In this document: piece after piece, positions 36,259 to 45,128 of the stretch
How positions within the stretch are numbered: the stretch's first letter is position 1
Layout: every line of letters starts with the position of its first letter
DNA from: Paraburkholderia sp. ZP32-5
GTDB lineage: Bacteria; Pseudomonadota; Gammaproteobacteria; Burkholderiales; Burkholderiaceae
Reading direction: 5' to 3'
DNA: 64,000 nt
Assembly: GCF_021390495.1 (NCBI RefSeq)
Contig: NZ_JAJEJP010000002.1
Location: 930,001-994,000, forward strand
Translations under genes and position numbers: made by a program
Notes under the pieces: generated by a model
What the model was told of the DNA's origin: nothing
Databases searched by the model: none
What the model saw: the letters and a program-made list of their open reading frames with translations, nothing else

Positions 36259-37581
36259 TTAGCGACCCTTGCCGCCGCAAACCGTCGAATTGTTGATGTT
36301 CAGGTGGGCTTTGTTGCCCACGACGAAAACGTCGACGATGTGGGTCGTGAAGACTGTCGGGAGCGTAGCGAAGCCATAGCCTTGCGCGAGCGAGATGAAC
36401 GAGGCATCGGTGTAGTGATCGTTCAGGAAGTCGTACATCGCTTGACCGACGGTCGCATCCCTATAGCACTGGCTCAGGATTATCTGGCTCGTACCTGAAA
36501 TCGGATAGCCGGCGGTCGGATTGGCGAGCGCCGTATAGGCGGAGCCGGACGTCGGGCCCCATTGCGTCTGGTCAGCCGGATTCGATGTCAAGATCATGCC
36601 GCCGCTGACTGCGGCGCTCGCGTTCGCAGCCGTCGGCGCGACGATCGGGGCGCCTGAGGCGGCCGAGTTCTGCAAGCTTGCGACCGACAGTTGGACCGCG
36701 CCGCTCGACGTCACCACCGCGCTCTTCGGTGCGAGGAACGTGTTCGTGTAGTCCGGGCCCAGGTAGGCGACCAGCGCCGTCGTTGCTGAAGTCAGCGCAT
36801 GACGTACACCGGCGCTGTTGCTAACGCCGACGAAGCTCGTCGGGACGGTTTTACCCGGGAACGAATCCCCGAGCGCCAGCGAATCAACGAACGTCACGCC
36901 CGCCTTCGTCGTGTTGGCAGCTAACAACGGGCATACGGCGGCCAGGTGGCGGGTCAGCAGTTCGTTCGTGCCACTGGCGTCGGCACGGTAGACCACCGTG
37001 ATTGCCGAGTTCAACCCATACGTTGCGCCCGTTTCGGGGTTCGTGACCTGGTTCCAGTTGGTGAAGTTGCCGGAGAAGATGCCGCACAGGTCCGCGTCAT
37101 TCAGCGCAATGCTATGCAACTGGTTCGGATTCGTTTGCGGCGTCGTCGTGCTGGTGACGGTCGGGCCATTCGCGAGCGAAATCGTGACCGGCGTAATGAG
37201 GTACGGAATCTGGATCAGCGGACCGTCCGTGGCGGTACGCGTGTAGCCGGTGATCTGAGCGGTCGTCAGTGCGGCATCGCTGTTGGCGAAGTCGACCGTG
37301 CCGGTGACGCCAGCGCCGAACGATGCCGGCAGGTTGTTCAGGAACGCGGTCTGGCCTGCGCCCGAATCGACCGAGTAATACGTGAGCGTTGCTTCGCTGG
37401 TGCCGAAGATGCCGATTTCATTTGACGTGGTGGCGGCTCCGAACCCGTCGATTAGCGGACCGACGAGCGACGAACCGCCGCCTTGAACGAGCGGGCCGGC
37501 CATCGCGGCCGATGCGCCCATGCTCGCGATGACGACAGTCAAGGCCTGACAGATCTTGAGTTTGCTGGATTTTATGAGCAT
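36259..37581 (-). CDS. Secreted PstS-like substrate-binding protein (copy 1)
   Basis: A 440-residue exported protein. A Sec signal peptide ends Ala-Met-Ala, then comes Gly-Gly-Gly-Ser-Ser-Leu-Val, the phosphate-contacting N-terminal loop of PstS/DING-type proteins. Further family marks are Gly-Thr-Val-Asp-Phe-Ala-Asn-Ser-Asp-Ala-Ala, Ile-Phe-Ser-Gly-Asn-Phe-Thr-Asn-Trp and Asp-Ala-Ser-Gly-Thr-Asn-Glu. Cysteines appear in spaced pairs (Leu-Cys-Gly-Ile, Val-Cys-Pro, Gln-Cys-Tyr, Val-Cys-Gly-Gly), suggesting disulfides. No Pst permease genes are nearby, and the gene lies between TpsA and the T2SS cluster. I infer an extracellular or surface phosphate-binding protein, possibly a T2SS substrate. 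It is a tandem duplicate of the next gene. Confidence 0.82.
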   Translation of the reverse strand: MLIKSSKLKICQALTVVIASMGASAAMAGPLVQGGGSSLVGPLIDGFGAATTSNEIGIFGTSEATLTYYSVDSGAGQTAFLNNLPASFGAGVTGTVDFANSDAALTTAQITGYTRTATDGPLIQIPYLITPVTISLANGPTVTSTTTPQTNPNQLHSIALNDADLCGIFSGNFTNWNQVTNPETGATYGLNSAITVVYRADASGTNELLTRHLAAVCPLLAANTTKAGVTFVDSLALGDSFPGKTVPTSFVGVSNSAGVRHALTSATTALVAYLGPDYTNTFLAPKSAVVTSSGAVQLSVASLQNSAASGAPIVAPTAANASAAVSGGMILTSNPADQTQWGPTSGSAYTALANPTAGYPISGTSQIILSQCYRDATVGQAMYDFLNDHYTDASFISLAQGYGFATLPTVFTTHIVDVFVVGNKAHLNINNSTVCGGKGR

Positions 37582-37656
37582 TTAATTTCTTGACGAAGAT
37601 GAAAAGGAGATATGTACGCCAGCCAACTGGGTTGTACTGGCCGTCAAATGAAAAAA

Positions 37657-37690
37657 GCGGCGCACCCCACCGCATCTCGGGGTGCGCCGC
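37657..37690 (-). terminator. Rho-independent terminator of second PstS-like gene
   Basis: GCGGCGCACCCC (37657-37668) pairs perfectly with GGGGTGCGCCGC (37679-37690), and six A residues at 37651-37656 give a T-run on the minus strand. The sequence is nearly the same as the terminator after copy 1, so the terminator was included in the duplication. Confidence 0.88.
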
Positions 37691-37724
37691 CGGCACTACC
37701 AGCTGACTTCAGCGTATCGAGGTA

Positions 37725-39047
37725 TTAGCGGCCCTTGCCGCTGCAAATCGTCGAATTGTTGATGTTCAGGTTGGCTTTGGTGCCCACGAGGAAGTCGCTG
37801 ACGACCGCGGTGGTGAAGGCCGACGGGAGCGTATTGAAGCCATTGCCTTGAACGACCGAGATGAACGAGGCGCTGGTGAAGTGATCGTTCAGGAAGTCGT
37901 GCATTGCCTGACCAACGGTCGCATCCTTATAGCACTGGCTCAGGATGATCTGGCTCGTACCCGAAATCGGATAACCGGCGGTCGGATTGGCGAGCGCCGT
38001 ATAGGCGGAGCCGGACGTCGGGACCCATTGCGTCTGGTCAGCCGGATTCGTCGGCAACGTCATGGTGGCGACCGCGGCGCTAGCGTTCGCGGCCGTCGGC
38101 GCGACGATCGGGGCGCCCGTGGCGGCCGAGTTCTGCAAGCTTGCGACCGACAGTTGGACCGCGCCGGTCGTCGTCACGACCGTGCTCTTCGGTGCGAGGA
38201 ACGTGTTCGTGTAGTCCGGGCTCAGGTAGGCGACGAGCGCCGGTGCGCCCGACGACGTCGAGATTGCCGCCAGCAGCGCATTACGTACACCGGCGCTGTT
38301 GCTAACGCCGACGAAGCTCGTCGGGACAGTGTGACCCGGGAACGAATCGCCGAGCGCCAGCGAATCAACGAACGTCACGCCCGTTTTCGTCGTGGTGGGA
38401 GTTACGTTGGGGCAAACGTTGGCCAGGTGGCGGGTCAGCAGTTCGTTCGTGCCGCTGGCGTCGGTGCGGTAGACGACCGTGATCGTGCTCGCCGCGTACT
38501 TCGCGCCGGTTTCAGGGTTCGTGACCTGGTTCCAGTTGGTGAAGTTGCCGGAGAAGATGCCGCACAGATCCGCGTCATTCAGCGCAATACTATGCGACTG
38601 GTTCGGATTCGTTTGCGGCGTCGTCGTGCTGGTGACGGCCGGGCCATTCGCGAGCGAAATCGTGATCGGCGTAACGATGTACGGAATCTGGATCAGCGGG
38701 CCGTCCGTGGCGGTACGCGTGTAGCCGGTGATCTGAGCGGTCGTCAGTGCAGCATCGCTGTTGGCGAAGTCGACTGTGCCGGTGACGCCAGCGCCGAACG
38801 ATGCCGGCAGGTTGTTCAGGAACGCGGTCTGGCCTGCGCCCGAGCCAACCGAGTAATACGTGAGCGTTGCTTCGGTGGTGCCGAACAGGCCGATTTCATT
38901 CAGCGTGCTGGCCGTCAGGCCGATCGTCGGAGCGACGAGCGACGAGCCGCCACCTTGAACGAGCGGGCCGGCCATCGCGGCCGATGCGCCCATGGCGGAG
39001 ATAAGGAGAGCTAGGGCCTGGCAAATCTTGCGTTGGTTGGATTTCAC
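37725..39047 (-). CDS. Secreted PstS-like substrate-binding protein (copy 2)
   Basis: A 440-residue near-duplicate of copy 1, starting with GTG at 39045-39047 with AAGGA about nine bases upstream. It has the same signal peptide end (Ala-Met-Ala), Gly-Gly-Gly-Ser-Ser-Leu-Val loop, Asp-Ala-Ser-Gly-Thr-Asn-Glu and C-terminal Asn-Asn-Ser-Thr-x-Cys-x-Gly-Lys-Gly-Arg. Differences cluster just after the signal, around residues 225-290 and near the C-terminus. It is the promoter-proximal copy, with a GTCCGTAAC half-site about 127 bases upstream. Its perfect terminator suggests copy 1 has its own promoter in the 143-base gap between the genes. Role as for copy 1: likely phosphate binding outside the cell, export by T2SS inferred. 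Confidence 0.82.
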   Translation of the reverse strand: MKSNQRKICQALALLISAMGASAAMAGPLVQGGGSSLVAPTIGLTASTLNEIGLFGTTEATLTYYSVGSGAGQTAFLNNLPASFGAGVTGTVDFANSDAALTTAQITGYTRTATDGPLIQIPYIVTPITISLANGPAVTSTTTPQTNPNQSHSIALNDADLCGIFSGNFTNWNQVTNPETGAKYAASTITVVYRTDASGTNELLTRHLANVCPNVTPTTTKTGVTFVDSLALGDSFPGHTVPTSFVGVSNSAGVRNALLAAISTSSGAPALVAYLSPDYTNTFLAPKSTVVTTTGAVQLSVASLQNSAATGAPIVAPTAANASAAVATMTLPTNPADQTQWVPTSGSAYTALANPTAGYPISGTSQIILSQCYKDATVGQAMHDFLNDHFTSASFISVVQGNGFNTLPSAFTTAVVSDFLVGTKANLNINNSTICSGKGR

Positions 39048-39167
39048 GAGAATTCCTTAGGACGAAGATAAAAAGGGAAACCTGCTTTCGCGCCCAGCGG
39101 AAGGGTAGTGCCGGGCGCCAAATCACTTTAGAGCAAAATCTGGAAATAACTCGTGAAATTTTTATAG

Positions 39168-39184
39168 CAAATGGTCCGTAACTT
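39168..39184. promoter_or_regulatory. GTCCGTAAC half-site upstream of PstS-like genes
   Basis: CAAATGGTCCGTAACTT matches the half-site before the TPR operon (16427-16440) over twelve bases. It lies about 127 bases upstream of the GTG of PstS-like copy 2, which reads away from it on the minus strand. No left arm at the 26-base spacing is present. Confidence 0.5.
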
Positions 39185-39466
39185 TTTGGAAGATTTGATA
39201 AGCATATTTCAATTCGGATGCATGTTGAAATTAATGGCATTTTTTGTAATTAGCATAGCTCTGTCCGTTATATGGGAAAGGACGGTTGCCACATAAAGGG
39301 GCATTGGGAGAAAGACGGTCGCGAAACAGAGAGCATGGGGCCAACGACCATTGCGCAAGACGCTTATCTGGCAAGGCTGTGCGGCATTATCACGCCGGCG
39401 CACCGCCGACACGCCGCCGTCATAAGTCAATCCGTTAACTCCTCAAAACGGCATTTTCATGTCGAA

Positions 39467-39506
39467 TGTTACGGACTATTTTGCACGCACAAAAATGTCC
39501 GTAACA
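39467..39506. promoter_or_regulatory. 10-bp perfect inverted repeat upstream of gspD
   Basis: Arms TGTTACGGAC (39467-39476) and GTCCGTAACA (39497-39506) are exact inverse complements, 20 bases apart, flanked inside by T-rich and A-rich tracts. The ACGGAC and GTCCGT cores start 26 bases apart, as at 23355-23398. It lies between the gspD operon (352 bases downstream) and the divergent PstS-like genes and could serve both. Confidence 0.7.
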
Positions 39507-39857
39507 CTCGCCACGAAAACTTCAAATAATCAAATTTTCGAAATAACGAAAACCACAATTAAATTAATTGTGACGCAATCACGAATATCCGATGCGATCC
39601 ATGTTTCAACTATGTCCAATGAATAAAGCATTAGACCTTTCATAAAAATAAGCACAAAAAGGTAGCCCAACATCCGTCACAATTCTGAGCCACTTCATTG
39701 CTTAGTCTTTGCCGGGCGAATTCGTCCGGCCCGCTGCTTCGAAGTGCCGGTGACCCAACAACATACGTGACCTTACGGGGTGTGTTATGGACCATCGATG
39801 CGCAGCAGCGTGTGTTCGTCATAGCGTGCCCGTTGTCCCGGCATCGCAATCAGGTCT

Positions 39858-42302
39858 ATGACACGTACTCGTCTTTCGCACTCCCTGCCTGTCGTTCGTT
39901 GCGTGGCCCGTTGCATGGCATTTGCCACTGCACTCACCGTCACGCAGATCGCCGGCGCGCAGGTCAATCTCAGTTTCTCGAATGCCGACATCAGCGAGGT
40001 CGCGAAAGCGATCGGCACCGCGACGGACACGACGATCATCGTCGATCCGCGTGTGAAGGGGCAGCTGAACCTCACGTCGGATAACTCGGTGAGCAAGGAG
40101 CGTGCGCTGAAAACGCTCGAGGCGGCGCTGCGCATGCAGGGCTTCGCGCTCGTGCGCGATCACGGCATTCTGAAGGTGCTGCCCGAAGCCGACGCGAAGC
40201 TGCAGGGCGTGCCGACCTATGTCGGCAACGCGCCGGTTGCGCGCGGCGATCATGTGATCACGCAGGTGTTCCGGCTCCGAAACGAATCGGCCACCAATCT
40301 GCTGCCGGTGCTGAAGCCGCTCGTCAGTCCGAACAATGCGATCGCCGCCTACGCGAACGACAACACGCTGATCGTGACCGACTACGCGGACAACGTGCGT
40401 CGCATCGCGGACATCATCGCCGGCGTCGACGGCAGCGCATCGCGCAACTTCGCGATCGTGCCGCTCAATCACGAAAGCGCGATCGACCTCGCGCCGATCG
40501 TGCAGAAGATGCTGGACCCGAGCGGCGTCGGCAATACCGATTCGACGTTGAAGGTCTCGGTCACGCCGGACCCGCGACTCAACACGCTATTGCTGCGCGC
40601 CACCGATCCCGGCCGCGTCGCCGATGCGCGCGCCATCATCGCGCAACTCGACGCGCCGACGCGCGTGCCGGGCAACATGCACGTCGTGCGTCTGCAATAC
40701 GCCGATGCGACCGATCTCGCGAAAGTACTGCGCGGCATGCTGGGACTCGCGACCGATACGTCCAGCTCCAGCGACAAGTCCTCGTTTAAAAGTTTCGAGG
40801 ACGGCAACGGCTCGAAGAGCGGCAGCGGCAGTGGTACTGGCAGCAGCAGCGGCACGGGCACCAACTCGTCGACGGGAACACCCGGTGAGCCGCCGCTGCC
40901 TGGCGGCGCCGACAGTTCGTATGGTGGGAGCGCGAGCGGCGGCGCGGCGGGATCGAAGGGCGGATTGATCGGCAGCGCGAGTGGTGGCGACAACGCCGAG
41001 AGCGGCATGATCCAGCCCGATCCGGCGACGAACTCGCTCGTCATCACCGCGCCCGAACCGGTCTACCAGAACCTGCGCAATGTGATCGACCGGCTCGACG
41101 TGCGGCGCGAGCAGGTCTATCTGGAAGCGATGATCGTCGAAATGAGCGCGACGTCCGCCGCCAATCTCGGCGTGCAATGGCAGGGCGCGTTGCAGTCGAA
41201 CGGCGGCAATAACGCGCTGTACGGCAGCACGAACTTCGGCACATCGACGAGCCAGAGCATCGTCGATCTCACCGCGCAGGGCCAGAATCTTGGCCAGACT
41301 CTCGCGTCGACGACCGCGACAACACTGCTGAACAACGGCATCAATATCGGTCTGCTGCATAAGTTCGGCAATATCTTCGGGCTCGGCGCGTTGGTGCAGG
41401 CGCTCGCAACCACCACCAACGCGACCATCCTGTCGTCGCCGAATCTGATCACGCTCGATAACGCGGAGGCGCGCATCGTCGTCGGTTCGAACGTGCCGGT
41501 GCAGACCGGTTCGTATTCGACGGCGTCCGCGGTGTCGAACACCGGCGTCAGTGCGTTCAACACGTTCGATCGCGAGGATGTCGGCATCGTGTTGCACGTC
41601 AAGCCGCAAATTGTGAAGGGCGGTGTGATCAAGCTGCAGATCTATTCGGAAGACTCGTCCGTCGATCCCACGTCGATCAATAATCCGGGCGGCGTGACGA
41701 TCACCAAGCGCTCGGTCCAGTCGACCGTGCTCACCGACGATGGCGAAATTCTGGTGCTCGGCGGGCTGATTCAGGACAACTATTCCGACGGCAACAACAA
41801 GGTGCCGCTGCTTGGCGATATTCCGTGGATCGGCTCGCTGTTCCGCGCGGAGAACAAGAACCGCACCAAAACCAATGTGATGGTGTTTCTGCGCCCGGTC
41901 GTCCTGCATGACGGCGAGACGGCCGCGAGCCTGTCGGAGAACCGCTACGACGAACTGCAGCAACAGATGCACGATGGCAAGACCGATAACCGCATCGTGC
42001 GCGACAAGGATGTGCCGGTGCTGCCGCCGCGCGCGCCTGGGCCGGCAGATGGCGTTGCGCCGGCAAGCGGCGTGTTCGACCTGCAACGGATGCGGCGCGA
42101 GCCGGCTGCGGGGGCCGCGACGGGCTCGATTACCGGGTCGGTCTCCGCGGTGCCCGAGGGCACGGTGCCGCCGGCCGGTTCGATGTCCGCAACGGGTGGC
42201 AATGCCGCGGCTTCATCGATGCCGGTGCCGCAGCCTTCCGGCAGCTCATCAGCCGAACCGGCGACCGTACCTTCATCCAATCCGATCAGGACGCAGCCAT
42301 GA
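39858..42302 (+). CDS. gspD: Type II secretion outer-membrane secretin GspD
   Basis: An 814-residue secretin. The signal peptide ends Ile-Ala-Gly-Ala-Gln. The N0 domain follows (Val-Asn-Leu-Ser-Phe-Ser-Asn-Ala-Asp-Ile), then N1-N3 repeats with a Gly/Ser-rich insert at about residues 303-375. The secretin core contains Val-Pro-Val-Gln-Thr-Gly and Val-Gly-Ile-Val-Leu-His-Val-Lys-Pro-Gln, ending near residue 690 with Phe-Leu-Arg-Pro-Val. A low-complexity Pro/Ala/Ser tail of about 100 residues is unusually long and may bind a pilotin or the cell wall. The product forms the outer-membrane channel of the T2SS. Its stop overlaps gspE (ATGA). The N0 domain is the same STN-like fold found in the signalling protein at 48859. 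Confidence 0.93.
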   Translation: MTRTRLSHSLPVVRCVARCMAFATALTVTQIAGAQVNLSFSNADISEVAKAIGTATDTTIIVDPRVKGQLNLTSDNSVSKERALKTLEAALRMQGFALVRDHGILKVLPEADAKLQGVPTYVGNAPVARGDHVITQVFRLRNESATNLLPVLKPLVSPNNAIAAYANDNTLIVTDYADNVRRIADIIAGVDGSASRNFAIVPLNHESAIDLAPIVQKMLDPSGVGNTDSTLKVSVTPDPRLNTLLLRATDPGRVADARAIIAQLDAPTRVPGNMHVVRLQYADATDLAKVLRGMLGLATDTSSSSDKSSFKSFEDGNGSKSGSGSGTGSSSGTGTNSSTGTPGEPPLPGGADSSYGGSASGGAAGSKGGLIGSASGGDNAESGMIQPDPATNSLVITAPEPVYQNLRNVIDRLDVRREQVYLEAMIVEMSATSAANLGVQWQGALQSNGGNNALYGSTNFGTSTSQSIVDLTAQGQNLGQTLASTTATTLLNNGINIGLLHKFGNIFGLGALVQALATTTNATILSSPNLITLDNAEARIVVGSNVPVQTGSYSTASAVSNTGVSAFNTFDREDVGIVLHVKPQIVKGGVIKLQIYSEDSSVDPTSINNPGGVTITKRSVQSTVLTDDGEILVLGGLIQDNYSDGNNKVPLLGDIPWIGSLFRAENKNRTKTNVMVFLRPVVLHDGETAASLSENRYDELQQQMHDGKTDNRIVRDKDVPVLPPRAPGPADGVAPASGVFDLQRMRREPAAGAATGSITGSVSAVPEGTVPPAGSMSATGGNAAASSMPVPQPSGSSSAEPATVPSSNPIRTQP

Positions 42303-43825
42303 ACGCGGACGTCGCCATCGCGATGCCGGCCGTCGAACCGCAGCATTCAGCACCGGTGTCGCGCAGCACACCGGATTTGCGGCTGCCGTATGCATTCGCA
42401 CGCAACGGACAGATCCTGATCGTCGACGAGCAGAGCACCGAACAGATAGGACAGACAGGCCTGCCATCGGTCTGGATCAGCGAGCGCACGCCGGCGAGTT
42501 CGATCGCGGAAGTCGCGCGTCATCTGGGCCCGTTCGCGCTGGTGTGCAAACCCGCCGACGAACTCGCGCAGGCGATCAACACCGCGTACGCGCGCCAGGA
42601 TGGCAGCGCGGCGCAGGTGGTCGGCGAAGTGGAAGGTGAAGTCGATCTGTCGCGTCTGATGCAGGACATCCCCGAGGTCGAGGATCTGCTCGAATCGGAA
42701 GACGATGCGCCGATCATCCGCATGATCAACGCGCTGCTCACACAAGCGGCGCGCGAGCAGGCGTCGGATATCCATATCGAGCCGTTCGAGAATGCGTCGG
42801 TCGTTCGCTTTCGTGTCGACGGCACGTTGCGTGATGTCGTGCGGCCGAAAAAAGCACTGCATGGCGCGCTGATCTCGCGGATCAAGATCATGGCGCAGCT
42901 CGATATCGCGGAGAAACGTCTGCCGCAGGATGGTCGTATCACGCTGCGCGTCGGCGGCCGTCCGGTCGACGTGCGGGTGTCGACACTGCCGACCGGTCAC
43001 GGCGAGCGCGCGGTGCTGCGTCTGCTTGAAAAGGACGCCGCGCGTTTGAATCTCGAAGCACTCGGCATGGGCGCCGACACGCTCGGCAAATTCGACAAGC
43101 TGATCGGCAAGCCGCACGGCATTGTGCTCGTCACAGGCCCGACCGGTTCCGGTAAAACCACCACGCTGTATGCGTCGATGTCGCGGCTCGAAACGGCGAC
43201 CACCAACATCATGACGGTCGAAGATCCGATCGAATACGACCTGTCGGGCATCGGCCAGACCCAGGTCAACGAGCGGATCGGCATGACCTTCGCGCGCGCA
43301 CTGCGCTCGATTCTGCGTCAGGACCCGGACGTGATCATGATCGGCGAAATCCGCGACCTCGAAACCGCGCAGATCGCGGTGCAGGCCTCGCTGACCGGTC
43401 ACCTGGTGCTCGCAACGCTGCACACGAACGATGCGGCCTCGGCAGTTACGCGTCTGACCGATATGGGTGTCGAGCCGTATCTGCTCGCGTCATCGTTGCT
43501 TGGCGTGCTCGCGCAGCGGCTGGTGCGGCGTCTGTGTCCGCACTGCAAGGAAGAACGTACCGAGGAAGACGGCCGCAAGCGCTGGCATCCGGTCGGCTGC
43601 GATCGCTGCGGTCATTCCGGTTATGCAGGACGTCGCGGTGTCTACGAACTGCTGATCGTCGACGATGCAATCCGCGCGCTGATCCACCGCAATGCCGCCG
43701 ATGCGGAAATCCTCGCGACAGGATGTGCGAACGGCATGCGCACGTTGCATGACGACGCTGAACGGTGGCTCGCGACGGGCCTCACGTCGCTCGAAGAGGT
43801 GTTGCGCGTAACAGGAGGACATTGA
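42299..43825 (+). CDS. gspE: Type II secretion ATPase GspE
   Basis: A 508-residue cytoplasmic secretion ATPase. Walker A is Gly-Pro-Thr-Gly-Ser-Gly-Lys-Thr-Thr near residue 281; the Asp box is Glu-Asp-Pro-Ile-Glu-Tyr, Walker B lies in Val-Ile-Met-Ile-Gly-Glu-Ile-Arg-Asp, and the His box in Leu-Ala-Thr-Leu-His-Thr-Asn-Asp. Two Cys-x2-Cys pairs at about 413-440 form the C-terminal zinc element common in GspE. It powers pseudopilus assembly through GspL. The start overlaps the gspD stop, and gspF begins two bases after its own stop. Confidence 0.94.
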   Translation: MNADVAIAMPAVEPQHSAPVSRSTPDLRLPYAFARNGQILIVDEQSTEQIGQTGLPSVWISERTPASSIAEVARHLGPFALVCKPADELAQAINTAYARQDGSAAQVVGEVEGEVDLSRLMQDIPEVEDLLESEDDAPIIRMINALLTQAAREQASDIHIEPFENASVVRFRVDGTLRDVVRPKKALHGALISRIKIMAQLDIAEKRLPQDGRITLRVGGRPVDVRVSTLPTGHGERAVLRLLEKDAARLNLEALGMGADTLGKFDKLIGKPHGIVLVTGPTGSGKTTTLYASMSRLETATTNIMTVEDPIEYDLSGIGQTQVNERIGMTFARALRSILRQDPDVIMIGEIRDLETAQIAVQASLTGHLVLATLHTNDAASAVTRLTDMGVEPYLLASSLLGVLAQRLVRRLCPHCKEERTEEDGRKRWHPVGCDRCGHSGYAGRRGVYELLIVDDAIRALIHRNAADAEILATGCANGMRTLHDDAERWLATGLTSLEEVLRVTGGH

Positions 43826-43826
43826 T

Positions 43827-45044
43827 ATGTCGGCATTCCGGTACGAAGCGATTGATCCTGCAGGCAAGACCCTGCGTGGCGTGCTCGAAGCGGACAGTGC
43901 CCGCGCCGGGCGTGGCCAGTTGCGCGCGCAAGGGCTTACGCCGATGGTGGTGGAACTGGCGGCGTCGCGCCTGAATGGCGAGCGCAGCCAGCGGCTCGCG
44001 CTGGGCCGCAAGCTGTCGCAGCGCGAGCAGGCCATTCTGACGCGGCAGCTTGCGAGTCTGCTGATTGCGGGGCTGCCGCTCGACGAGACGCTGTCGGTGC
44101 TCAGCGAGCAGGCCGAGCGCGACTATGTGCGCGAGTTGACCGCGTCGATTCGCGGCGAGGTGGTCGGCGGCCATTCGTTCGCGAATGCGCTTGCGCAGCA
44201 TCCGCGAGATTTTCCGGACATCTATCGCGCGCTCGTCGCGGCCGGCGAGCATACCGGCAAGCTCGGTCTCGTGTTGTCGCGGCTCGCCGACTATATCGAA
44301 CAGAGCAACGGGCTCAGGCAGAAGATCGTGCTGGCGTTCACGTATCCGATCGTCGTCACGTTCATCGCGCTCGGCATCGTCACGTTCCTGTTGAGCTATG
44401 TGGTGCCGCAGGTCGCGAACGTGTTCACGAGCACCAAGCAGCAACTGCCGTTTCTGACCGTGATGATGCTTGCGCTGTCGGACTACGTGCGTCACTGGTG
44501 GTGGGCGACGTTGATCGCAATCGGTGCGCTGGTCTATCTGGTGCGCTCGGTGCTGAAACAGCCCGGACCGCGTCTCGCCTTCGATACCTGGATACTCACC
44601 ACGCCGCTAGCCGGCCGGCTCGTACGCGGCTACAACACCGTGCGTTTCGCGAGCACGCTCGGCATTCTGACGGCCGCCGGCGTGCCGATTCTGCGCGCGC
44701 TGCAGGCGGCGGGCGAAACGCTCAGCAATCGCGCGATGCTCGGCAAGGTGGAGGACGCGATCGTGCGGGTGCGCGAAGGCTCGGCGCTGTCGCGCGCGCT
44801 CGGCAATACGAAGACCTTTCCGCCGGTGCTCGTGCATCTGATCCGCTCGGGCGAAGCAACCGGCGACGTGACGACGATGCTCGACCGCGCCTCCGAAGGC
44901 GAGTCGCGCGAACTCGAACGGCGCACGATGTTCCTGACCAGTCTGCTCGAACCGCTGCTGATTCTGGCGATGGGCGGCATCGTGCTGGTGATCGTGCTGG
45001 CGGTGATGATGCCGATCATCGACCTGAACAACATGGTGCAGTGA
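43827..45044 (+). CDS. gspF: Type II secretion inner-membrane platform protein GspF
   Basis: A 405-residue GspF/PilC-type protein with two cytoplasmic T2SSF domains and three transmembrane helices (about 170-195, 220-240 and 375-400). Gly-Glu-His-Thr-Gly-Lys-Leu and Gly-Glu-Ala-Thr-Gly-Asp-Val mark the two repeated domains. AGGAGG precedes the ATG. It anchors GspE and drives pseudopilin movement in the inner membrane. It is the last gene of gspDEF; gspC converges on it, 84 bases away. Confidence 0.94.
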   Translation: MSAFRYEAIDPAGKTLRGVLEADSARAGRGQLRAQGLTPMVVELAASRLNGERSQRLALGRKLSQREQAILTRQLASLLIAGLPLDETLSVLSEQAERDYVRELTASIRGEVVGGHSFANALAQHPRDFPDIYRALVAAGEHTGKLGLVLSRLADYIEQSNGLRQKIVLAFTYPIVVTFIALGIVTFLLSYVVPQVANVFTSTKQQLPFLTVMMLALSDYVRHWWWATLIAIGALVYLVRSVLKQPGPRLAFDTWILTTPLAGRLVRGYNTVRFASTLGILTAAGVPILRALQAAGETLSNRAMLGKVEDAIVRVREGSALSRALGNTKTFPPVLVHLIRSGEATGDVTTMLDRASEGESRELERRTMFLTSLLEPLLILAMGGIVLVIVLAVMMPIIDLNNMVQ

Positions 45045-45128
45045 GCGGCGCGGCAGGTGGCGAATAAGTTGGCGAATCAGTTAGCGCTTCAAGTAGCGCG
45101 TTAAGTAGCACATCGTGCAGCGCGCGCG

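Larger units (their letters stand above)
36187..39047. repeat. Tandem gene duplication (two PstS-like units)
   Basis: Two units of about 1466 bases, each made of a PstS-like gene, a conserved 3' flank and a near-identical terminator, are arranged head to tail. The 34-base flank between stop codon and terminator differs at only a few positions. The duplication is thus fairly recent but old enough for the proteins to differ at dozens of residues. Confidence 0.85.
39048..39857. other. AT-rich regulatory region between PstS-like genes and gspD
   Basis: An 810-base divergent intergenic region, much richer in A+T than the rest of the window, especially 39500-39670. It holds the GTCCGTAAC half-site at 39170, a related GTCCGTTA at 39263 and the inverted repeat at 39467-39506. 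Open frames such as + 39272-39529 have no ribosome site or recognisable domain and are not called genes. Low GC plus clustered motifs suggests a complex promoter, perhaps bound by a nucleoid protein. Confidence 0.6.

Noticed and set aside
39272..39529. 85-residue open frame in the AT-rich region before gspD
   Set aside because: It overlaps the inverted-repeat operator, has no ribosome site and no recognisable sequence.
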